From the NCBI GenBank assembly GCA_002682825.1, contig NOKP01000006.1:1178001-1242000 (forward strand): DNA of 64,000 nucleotides, given 5' to 3'. This document shows positions 33,005-41,590 of the stretch, piece after piece. Position numbers and translations under genes: made by a program. The notes beneath the pieces are model-generated. The model had not been told where the DNA came from. It saw only the letters and a list, made by a program, of their open reading frames with translations, and made no database searches. Within the stretch, counting starts at the first letter, position 1, and the number at the start of each line of letters is the position of its first letter. This DNA is from Neonectria sp. B-13 (Eukaryota; Ascomycota; Sordariomycetes; Hypocreales; Nectriaceae).

Positions 33005-34714
33005 ATGCCCACCGTTCACCTGTTGGACTATGTCGCCGGCAACATCAGGAGCCTGGTGAACGCCATTGAGAGTCAGGGCTACGACGTCGAGTGGGTCCGG
33101 TCACCGGAAGACGTCCCCAATGCTGAGGTTCGCCGTCTCGCTTTGACTTCCTCCTCGGAGATCGGCCGCGATGGACTGACATGGCTTGCCCGATAGAAAC
33201 TCATCCTCCCCGGCGTCGGCCACTTCGGCCACTGCCTCTCCCAGCTCGCCCAAGCAGGCTATCTCGAGCCCGTCCGAAAACACATCAGCGCCGGAAAGCC
33301 CTTTATGGCCATCTGCGTCGGTCTGCAGGCCCTCTTCGAAGGTTCCGTCGAGGACCCGGACGTCCCCGGCTTCGGCGTCATCAAGGGCTCGCTCGACCGC
33401 TTCGACGACTCGACCAAGTCCGTGCCGCACATCGGCTGGAACAGCGCATATACGGGTGGTGCCGCCATGTACGACCTGCAACCTGACTCTAAGTACTACT
33501 ACGTCCACTCGTACAAGATGCCCTACAAGAAGGGTGAGTTGGAGGCTCAAGGATGGACTGTCGCGACTGGCACTTATGGCACCGAGACCTTTGTGGGCGC
33601 TGTCGCCAAGGGCAACGTCTACGCAACCCAGTTCCACCCCGAAAAGTCCGGTGTTGCTGGTCTGCGGACCCTTCGCGCTTTCTTGACAGGCGAGGGCGCC
33701 AAGGCTCTCACTCTTCCATCCCCTGATGCCGGTGCCGTCAAGTTCAAGGACAGCCTCACCCGTCGTGTCATCGCCTGTCTCGATGTCCGAACCAACGATC
33801 AAGGTGACCTCGTCGTCACGAAGGGCGATCAGTACGACGTCCGCGAGAAGGGAGATGATCGGAACGTGCGCAACCTTGGCAAGCCTGTCGAGATGGCTAA
33901 GCGGTACTACGAGGAGGGCGCCGACGAGGTCACCTTCCTCAACATCACATCATTCCGCGACTGCCCCGTCGCCGATCTGCCAATGCTTGAGATCCTCCGC
34001 CAGACGTCCCGCACCGTCTTTGTGCCCCTGACCGTCGGCGGTGGCATCCGCGACACGGTCGATACGGATGGCACCAAGGTGACGGCCCTCGAGATCGCCA
34101 CCATGTACTTCAAGTCCGGCGCCGACAAGGTCTCCATCGGCTCTGACGCCGTTCTCGCCGCCGAGGAGTACTACTCGCTCGGCCGCAAGCTCTTTGGCAA
34201 CACGGCCATTGAGCAGATCTCGCGCGCCTACGGCAACCAGGCCGTCGTCGTTAGCATCGACCCCAAGCGCGTCTACGTCCCCAAGCCTGACGCCACCCGT
34301 CACAACATCCTGCGCACAAGCTTCCCCGGCCCCAAGGGTGAGGAGTACTGCTGGTACGCCTGTACCATCAAGGGTGGCCGCGAGACCCGCGACATGGACG
34401 TCGTCGAGCTTGTCCAGGCTGTCGAGGCCATGGGTGCTGGCGAGATCCTCCTCAACTGCATCGACAAGGACGGCACCAACAGCGGCTTCGACCTCGAGCT
34501 CATCAAGCAAGTCAAGAGCTCCATCAAAATCCCCGTCATTGCCTCCAGTGGAGCCGGCAACCCGGGCCACTTCCAGGAGGTCTTCGAAAAGACAACCACG
34601 GACGCTGCCCTCGGAGCTGGCATGTTCCACCGGGGCGAATATACCGTCAAACAGGTTAAACAATACTTGAAAGAGAAGGGACTCCAAGTACGACAGTTCG
34701 AGGCAGCTCTTTAG
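33005..34714 (+). CDS. HIS7: Imidazole glycerol phosphate synthase (HisH-HisF fusion)
   Basis: Fifth step of histidine synthesis: an N-terminal glutaminase delivers ammonia to a C-terminal cyclase, which turns PRFAR into imidazole-glycerol phosphate and AICAR (a purine precursor). 546 residues (yeast His7 has 552) in two exons, 33005-33127 and 33197-34714. The 69-nt intron has a weak donor, GTTCGC, and ATAG acceptor. It starts [20 protein letters not shown]. The glutaminase half has LPGVGHFG, nucleophile C81 in [12 protein letters not shown], and the His-Glu pair H188/E190 in QFHPEKSG. The cyclase half starts near residue 230 with [10 protein letters not shown] and has [37 protein letters not shown] and [10 protein letters not shown]. 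The promoter carries a TGAGTCA site. It converges with the antizyme gene. Confidence 0.97.
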
Positions 34715-35055
34715 AAGCAGTTGATATAGACAAATTTCGATACAAGTTAATATACCACCATTTCCAGTGTTTGAATAGCTTAAACTGTCTTGGATAACAG
34801 ATAAGTGTTTGATTGCTATGACCATGATACAAAAAGCTTCCCCATGCGCTCCAACAGCTCGAATGCCACGACGAAGAGATGCGCCGAAACTGTTTGGGGC
34901 TTTTGCGACGCCTGAATGCTACCAACGGTCTCCGAGGACACAAAAGCAGTGAACAAAACGCGTAAAGAATCCGAACCCAAGTGACAGAGCAAGTGAATGA
35001 AAGGACTAAAGAGACCAGAGAAATTCACCCCTTTAACTCCAAGGAACCGTAGAAC
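34715..35055. other. HIS7-antizyme convergent intergenic region
   Basis: 341 bp that must contain the 3' UTRs of the two convergent genes. No further feature was recognised. Confidence 0.6.
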
Positions 35056-36037
35056 CTAAATCTCCATACCCATGAACATCCACCGCTTACTCGTAACATC
35101 TAGGTCGTGGGCCCAGTGGTCCAGGGTGATCATGTCGAAGCCAACCCACTGAAGGCTCTTTGATAAAGACTGTGCCTCCTCCGCGGGGATGCGCCTGTCT
35201 ATGCAGGTAACGACGTGGGAACAGTCCAGGGGACCGTCGGCAAGTTCGATAAGGGCCATGAGACTATGTGTATTCGTTAGCAAGCAAGTTCAAGAATGAT
35301 ATCAGTCATGATGAAAACATACGCCTTTTTCAGATCTCGGCCCATGACGCCTTGGAAGTCGAAAAAGACAAAGAGAGATTTCTCCTCTCCATCATTGGCG
35401 ACAAAGGCACGGAAGCTCGCTCCACCGGCATAGTCCCACACTTCCAGCCAGGCTTCAATGTCAAAGCCGGGCAGCTTGTCATCGCTGAACTGTTCTTGGA
35501 AGTGGTCGGGAAGCCGGTCATCGGGTGGCGGCGTTTGCAAATAAGCACCAGACAGGCCGGAGCCATTCATCGACGGGTTCCTCTCACCGTGGAAGGCCGT
35601 CTTCATGGACTCGCAGAAGAATCTCTCACATTCTTCCCTGATCGAGAGTGCTGCCCCCCCTCGTCGACCCAGGCGCCGGCCTGGGATCTCGCTCTTCTTG
35701 TTCTTGGGCAGAAGAGCGAGCTCGTTCGACGAGGTTAATGCGGCGAGGGGGGGGCTTGTTGGAGGGGAGGGTAGGCCTGAGGAAGGGACCTCAGGAATAC
35801 CACTCGGCCCCTAGGAAAGAGTCAGCGTCGTTGGAGCTTATAAGGGAGGTCATCCTCGAGTGTTATCTCGGAGGAGTGCAGCAACTTACCGGCAACCCCG
35901 GTAGTGCAGTAGTGGAGGCCTTTGAGGCTGACGGTAGAATCGACGATGTAGCACGAGGCAAGGACGTTGACCTGTTGGAGAACGACCTCGCCGTAGTTAC
36001 TACTACAATTAAGATTTTGGTCTCTCATTGGCGCCAT
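35056..36037 (-). CDS. OAZ1: Ornithine decarboxylase antizyme, read by +1 programmed frameshift
   Basis: Antizyme binds ornithine decarboxylase, targets it to the proteasome without ubiquitin and limits polyamine uptake. Exons are 35890-36037, 35323-35810 and 35056-35263; introns are 35811-35889 (GTAAGT ... GCTGAC ... CTAG) and 35264-35322 (GTATGT ... GCTAAC ... ATAG). ORF1 starts at the first ATG, 36037 (MAPMRDQNLNC), and ends after 55 codons in the context GAG-TGG-TAT-TCC-TGA, with TCC at 35794-35796 and TGA at 35791-35793. ORF2 lies in the +1 frame, starts with GAG at 35792 and has 225 codons. Total 280 residues if the shift occurs. ORF2 has the antizyme core: EECERFFCESMK, FFDFQGVMGRDLKKA, IELADGPLDCSHVV, CIDRRIPAEEA, LQWVGF and LDVTSKRWMFMGMEI. 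In this family polyamines stimulate the shift, giving feedback control; that this holds here is inferred from the conserved site. Confidence 0.93.
35776..35796 (-). promoter_or_regulatory. Antizyme +1 frameshift site with overlapping inverted repeat
   Basis: The shift codons TCC-TGA occupy 35791-35796 on the minus strand. The arms 35789-35795 and 35776-35782 are perfectly complementary over 7 bp (CCTGAGG / CCTCAGG) with a 6-nt loop. The stop codon is therefore inside the 5' arm. TCC-TGA is the shift site used in animal and several fungal antizyme mRNAs. The hairpin is seen in the sequence; a role in recoding is inference. Confidence 0.75.
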
Positions 36038-36943
36038 TGTTGACAAGATTCCACGGGTATTGATCTAGGTGTGTCGCGGGGACGGTATGACTGTGCCTGA
36101 GGCTAGAGAGTGGAAGCGGCGAAGACGGAGGTCGAAGCGGGACGTGGACGATGTGATCTGAGTTTGCGTTGGGTGTTTAGAAGTCTTGCAAAGGTGCAGA
36201 GGAAGTGCTGTGATATGACAGGTCGATGTGGTGTTCTTCGGTGATGATTTGCAAGCGGCGAGAGGTGATGTCTTTGATCGGTGGAGGAAGAGGCGAGTTT
36301 TGGGCAGCGGTGAGTTCTGGAAGTGGATGGATGAGTCGGGCTTGAAAAGGGCGAGGGAAGGGACGCTCGGAGCACTCGGGGCGGCGGCGACCGCCAGATG
36401 GAAGGAGCCAAGGAGCCCAGGTCAGTGAGTGGGGAACCGGGAAAGCGACTTTTTCTCGGTGCGCCGGGGGTTGCGACTCGCTTAGTGGAGCCCTCCCCTC
36501 TTTCCGGCTGCTGCAGTGAGCTTCCCCGCTAATGTTGGATCAAACCTGGGTGTCTGCCGCCAATCAGTGACAGCTATTCAACACTGTGCATGGCCGACCC
36601 ATGCTACTGTCCCGTATCCTGTGGCTGGCCGGACTTGGTTTTCTTTCGTGGCTGGCATTCCTCCCAGTCACGCGGAAGTGTTTGCTCTACAAACAACGAG
36701 CCTATGTCGGGCTATCATCCTTCCTTCGCGCTTTGACAAGCCGAACACACATCACAATGAATATGCTAGGGGTAAAAGAGGGCCGTTCCGAAGAAAGCAG
36801 AGAAAGTGGGTTCAAGATACTCGAAGTTGGGACGGTTTGAAGAAGACTTGATGGCATTCACAATTGCAATTTGGACTACTCCAGTGTGACATAGAGCAAG
36901 ACCTTATCGGCATAAGTCGTGCGCCAAAAGGGCCTATGGTGAG
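36038..36943. other. Antizyme 5' region and intergenic DNA
   Basis: About 0.9 kb. The first 300-400 bases are likely antizyme leader and promoter. A small plus-strand ORF from ATG 36601 to 36840 encodes 79 residues with one hydrophobic N-terminal segment (MLLSRILWLAGLGFLSWLAF), but it has no other support and I do not call it a gene. Confidence 0.4.
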
Positions 36944-37372
36944 ATGCCGACTCCTAGCTTCGCGAAAGCTAGTAGTAGCCTTTCAACTATCCCAGATCCA
37001 AAGGCCGAGGCTCTGTACCGCAACCTGAAAGCCCGGGCTAGCTCTCCCAACATCACAGTGGATGACCATGACCTGTCAACGTTATTCGGCGCCTGCTTTA
37101 GCCGAAAAACACCTCGACAAACATCACTTAACAGAGCGGATCTGTCATTATTCGCCGTTGTATCGTCGCAGGTTCCGAGGGTAGTCACCAACGTTGAATG
37201 TACGGATCCAGAGCCTCGCCCCACAGTACAGTGCGAGATAAGAGGCCACGCACCCGTCGCTCTGGTAATCAGGATTCCCACTAACGCGAACGACTCCCCC
37301 GCTCGGCGCAACACAGCACATGGCTTCGTCGAGTGGCTGGCAGTTGTCGATCCCTTGTGGGAGGAAAGGTAA
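36944..37372 (+). CDS. Possible hypothetical protein, 142 aa
   Basis: ORF of 142 residues starting MPTPSFAKASSSLSTIPDPK. The middle part looks protein-like (KAEALYRNLKARASS, TVDDHDLSTLFGACF), but no family is recognised. Its stop codon overlaps a consensus donor (GAAAG/GTAAGT at about 37368-37375), so the true gene, if any, may splice onward to an exon I cannot place. A longer minus-strand frame (36934-37572) covers the same bases and is less protein-like. Low confidence. Confidence 0.25.
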   Translation: MPTPSFAKASSSLSTIPDPKAEALYRNLKARASSPNITVDDHDLSTLFGACFSRKTPRQTSLNRADLSLFAVVSSQVPRVVTNVECTDPEPRPTVQCEIRGHAPVALVIRIPTNANDSPARRNTAHGFVEWLAVVDPLWEER

Positions 37373-38566
37373 GTGAGCGACCAATAGTACGCCTTGCGTT
37401 TTATGCGGGGAAGGTGAAGAACCACGACGCCTCTCCTGATGTGTCTTGTCGCCCTAATACCTTCGGATTTGAGCCGATGATTCTGTAATTGATTGTGCCA
37501 CCGGTTGCGGGACAGTCCTTGACGCAGGATCACACTGTATAGCAACGATTCAAAAACCCCGCTGTCTTCCATAGAATGCCCCCGCGGTCGGCGGTGAGCG
37601 GTCAGTCAACAATGGAGGCTTGTTCCATGTCGTCCAAGCTTCGGTGGCTTTCTCTACAGCACGCTACCGCTGCTCTTTATCCGTTCCAGCGACGCATCGC
37701 GCCCACAGTGCCACAATGAGTGTGGTCAACCTTCGCACTGCCTCATGTCGCCATGAGCCGCCACAGTCTCGCCACTGAGCCTCGGCAGTGGCATCATCGC
37801 CAAGCATGATGACCCAGAATCAGTCAGGAATTGCTATCGCGGTGACTCAATTGCGTTCTGTGCAATTTCGGATATACACTTCATCAGGATCATGAACACA
37901 CAACATCATGATTTCCCGTCAATCAGTCTCACCAATCTGACACAAGCCAGCCTCCATTCCCCCGCCGGTAATTGGTTACGAGCTAAGGACCAAACAGCCA
38001 TGTAAGTTGATTGGCGGAGTGCTGCATTCCTTATCACCTCCGCCTTTCTTTTTCCTTCAACCCTGCGACCAGCGTGCTCAACCCGGGAATCGACCGCCCC
38101 GAGACCAAGGCTGGCCACACTGGATATTAGATCGTAGCTTGACGACGCATGCATTCCTGACACACGGCGTGCTGTTGTGGTTTTCCGGAATATGTGAGTG
38201 TGTGCACAATAGCAGTCACGACTTTTTGAGTTTCAATTGGAATCCAATTGGAATACCTAGTGTAGGTGACAGGCCGCAGTCTAAGGCTCACGACGTCTTG
38301 AGAATTGACCTGTAGTTGTGGATCAATTCAGTGCAGTAAATGTGATAAACTATAGAAGACACAGTTTCCTATATCTTTAGTGCTGAATCACATCAGAGAG
38401 GCTCTTATATATAAGCACCTACGCCTCCCTCTTCTCCACTTCTATACAAACAATTGAATCAAATATTCAACACGCTGAGTGCAACGTAACCCCACTGCCA
38501 ACGCTGAACCTGAACTCAAACCATCTAAGCACCTTAATCTCTAACTCTTTGACAGAAAAAAGCGAG
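37373..38566. other. Intergenic DNA
   Basis: About 1.2 kb with no credible gene. The last 170 bp are the promoter of the small Cys-rich gene, with a TATA box (TATATATAAG, about 38406-38415) and a CT-rich initiator region. Confidence 0.5.
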
Positions 38567-38782
38567 ATGTGCACACAAGTTACAAGCAAGTATATGTGCG
38601 TGCCCTGCGGAAGGAACTATCAAACTTCGGTGCAAAACGATAAGTGCGGTGTGGCAGTACGTGCACGCAAAACATGCAAGAACGTTGAGCAGACAACCAA
38701 GACCATCTACTTTATATGCGAGCCTTGCGCCGCAAACCAACCTGAAATCGTAAGGGAGGTAAAGACAGCTAGAGGTGCTACG
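38567..38782 (+). CDS. Small cysteine-rich protein with two CxxC pairs, 72 aa
   Basis: The 72-residue ORF starts at ATG 38567; the frame is open a little further upstream without an ATG. Cysteines are at 2, 11, 14, 27, 37, 51 and 54, forming two CxxC pairs (YMCVPCG and FICEPCA), as in small zinc-binding proteins. There is no signal peptide, so it is likely intracellular. It resembles the small MC-x(n)-YxC proteins that are abundant and variable in Sordariomycete genomes; function is unknown. A good TATA box lies about 155 bp upstream, followed by a CT-rich stretch and an A-rich leader, which argues for a real, probably inducible, gene. Length and Cys spacing rest on one reading frame only. 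Confidence 0.6.
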
Positions 38783-39128
38783 TAAACGAACTACTGAATC
38801 GCAACCTCTAAGGTTTCAACTCAAATTTATTTGACTTCTAAATACACACTTCACCACTAAAAGTTCCAAGTTTTATCTGAGGTGTCTTGACGTGGCTCAA
38901 CAATACGACAGAAATGTATCATTGCTTGCACCATGAAGTACATGCCGCGTAGGACGCCCCTCCCTGTGACTACTTAGGTAGTGCGTAAGTCACCGCATAA
39001 AGTGAGATAGCAAAATTGCGCGCAAAAACAGCCGTTAGCCAACATTACGATTACTATCATACAGTACACCTCCCTGGTCGCGTATATACTATCCTAGACA
39101 TTTTCCAATGCGTGCTTGTCTCGTCTCT
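38783..39128. other. Short intergenic region
   Basis: About 350 bp containing the 3' flanks of the small Cys-rich gene and of the ArfGAP gene. Nothing else recognised. Confidence 0.5.
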
Positions 39129-39566
39129 TCATACATGCCGTGCGCTAAGGCTCGCAAACGCATCCGGGCTGTGCCGGCCATTCGTCCATGCAAGATCCAT
39201 CCCAAGATTCATGCTCTCCCTGCTCCTTGCCGCGAATGGGTCCGTGGTCTTCGTGGTGGTGGTAGTTGTGGGTGTGACATTATTCATAAAGGGGTTGTTT
39301 GTAGAGGAAAGCGGCTGCGGAACGCCGTGAGACTGTGGAGCGGACGCCATTGGTACGGCTGACGACTGGACGGCTTGGTTCTCAGGAATCGTGGAGGGAA
39401 AAGCTGGATGCTGGGCGACCTGAGGGGCGGCTGGCTGTTGAGGGGTCGTTTGGGTGTAGTTGTAGAGGGCCATGATGGAAGCATTATCAGGCCGTTGAGG
39501 TTGATAGAATTGCTGTTGCTGTTGTTGCTGCTGCGCCTGCTGTTGCTGCTGCGCCTGCTGTTGCGC

Positions 39567-39615
<49 letters not shown>

Positions 39616-41590
39616 AGCTGTAGCTGTATTAGAGGCTGATGCGCTTGCTGTCCGAATAGTTGCTGTCCAAACGACTGGTGACCATACGGCTGCTGGGCGG
39701 TCTGCTGCTGGGAAACCTGTTGCTGGGGAACCTGTTGTTGCGCCACCTGCTGTTGGCCAAAAGACTGTTGACCCATCTGGGTAGCAGGCTGGTTGACGTT
39801 AGCAAAGAACGGGTTTGTCGCGGTTTCCGGGTGCTGCAGTGGTCCTGGGCTCTGGTACACGACAGAATTCTGGAACACAGCAGGGCTCTGGAACGAGGTC
39901 TGCGACTGCTCGGGGATCTGACCAAGGCTCGGTGAGGCGATTCGAGTCGGAGAGCGCGCAAAAGGGTTGTATGAGGCCTGGGACTGTGCCGTGTTCACTG
40001 AAAGGGGCATTTGGGGGACTTGTTGGATGGGTTGCTGCTGAACAGGACTCGAGCCATTCGAGGCGCCTGAAAAGAAGGGGTTGTATCCCAATGGTTGCGA
40101 CTGCATTGACTGCGAATGCATTGACTGCAACTGCATTGGCTGCCCTGGCATGGGCTGGGGGTAAGTCATGCTGTTGAAGGTCATGGGCAGGTAGCCGTTG
40201 GGACTGGTTGGAGCCGAGGGAGCCACATGTTGCTGGTATACCACTTGCTGCGGCACAGCCTGTTGGGAGGCGGGCCCTCCAGTGTGATGTGGGAACAGTG
40301 GTTGCGTTGGCGAAAGCGACATGTTTTGAAAGGCTTGGCTAAAGGCGTCCGGCTGCTGTTGAGCTGGGGCTCCAAATGGATTCGTCGAGCCATATGGGTT
40401 CTTGTTCTGGAGGCTGCCAGTGGACTGCGCCGTCTGCGGTGGAGCCGGGCCCAGGCTGTCAAAGGGGTTCGTGGAGGCAGTCGAGGGGGTCGTTGGTCGG
40501 TCCGTGGCTGAGCGGGAGGGAACGCTGAGACCAGCACCGGCACCGAGCCCAAGTCCTCCGGAGAGGGGTGTGAGCGGCGTCAAGGATCTAGACGTGCGCA
40601 GGCTTTGCTCCCGCGGCGAAGGGGTGGGGAGAGGAGAAGGTCGGCCGCCGCCTTCACCCAGTCGCACCAGCGCTTCGATTGCACGCTCGAGATTCCCGTT
40701 TACACCCTTAAGTACCAGTGTGTTTCGCTTGGTGTCGCTGAAGCCCATGTCCCTCAGTCTTGCCAGCTTCTGATCCATCTCGTCGGGTTGGTCCAAGTCG
40801 AACGTTGCACCAAACACCTTGGATGGCTTGTTGGGTAGTCTCGGGGAAGCGCTTCGTACCGTCTGGGCAGTAACCGTCAACTTGGTCTCCTTCTTCGATT
40901 TAGACGATAACGGAAAGATGGAAGAGGCCGATCGGAACCCGAACTTGGAGTTTTTCGGAGGCAAAGGCGGAGGCGTCTCGTCGTCTAGTCTCGGAGACTT
41001 TGGCTTCCCGGAAGCTTTAACAACGTTATTCATGTACTTTTGGCGAATAAATCGCTCCATGGCCGAGTCAGCCTCATCGACGTCGACGGGGATTGGCGGC
41101 TTTCGATGCTCGGGGTTGTAGATGTTGTTTGAGGCAACGTTGCCAACCTTTCGCATGTTCTACCAGGGCATGTAAGTTCACAATTGCTCCTCGTTGCAGA
41201 TTCAGGGGGTATATGGTCTCACGTCGACTTGCTCGTTGGACCAGCTGTCCATGCTCAGGGACTTGACTTTGGAGATGTGTGTGCCCAACTTTCGATGGAT
41301 CGCAGCACACCTAATGCAGAGGAAAACACCCAACTGATACTGTTGTTAGTCTGGATTCGGGAAGACAGTGCGGTAGGAAAGCATACACTCCATGATGCCC
41401 AAGCTACAGCAAGCGAACCCTGTTAGTCAAAATACAGGCTCAATATACCAAGCAGTACATAGCGCAAGGACATACCTGGGTTGCGCGCGTGACAATCAGC
41501 GCACAGGTTATTGCCCGAAATATTATGAACAAGCTCCTGGAGGACCTTCTCGTTCCGGGCCTGTTGGCGCTTGCTCAGAGCTCCCGACAT
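39129..41590 (-). CDS. GTS1: ArfGAP with UBA domain and poly-Q tail (Gts1-like)
   Basis: 757 residues in four exons: 41476-41590, 41387-41403 (a 17-nt microexon), 41223-41333 and 39129-41159. Introns have GTATGT, GTATGC and GTGAGA donors. The N terminus is an ArfGAP zinc module, CX2CX16CX2CX4R, with C30, C33, C50, C53 and the arginine finger R58 ([10 protein letters not shown], then WASWS, then [20 protein letters not shown]). The microexon encodes A-W-A-S-W-S inside this motif. A UBA domain lies near 207-250 ([20 protein letters not shown]). The remainder is a Pro/Gln/Asn-rich disordered tail with a long poly-Gln stretch at about 590-632. The same order (ArfGAP, UBA, poly-Q) occurs in yeast Gts1, a factor linked to Arf traffic, endocytosis and metabolic oscillation. 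It likely acts on Arf-GTP at endosome or Golgi membranes. Confidence 0.93.
39513..39630 (-). repeat. CAG/CTG trinucleotide tract (poly-Gln) in the ArfGAP gene
   Basis: An interrupted CTG run on the plus strand encodes glutamine, with alanine interruptions, in the C-terminal tail of the Gts1-like protein. The longest pure Gln part is about 16 codons. Such tracts are length-variable between strains. Confidence 0.9.

Noticed and set aside
33950..34825. 291-codon minus-strand ORF
   Set aside because: Antisense shadow of the HIS7 cyclase half, produced by codon bias toward C-ending codons.
35605..36043. Plus-strand ORFs over the antizyme gene
   Set aside because: They are antisense frames; the minus strand carries the complete antizyme motif set and introns.
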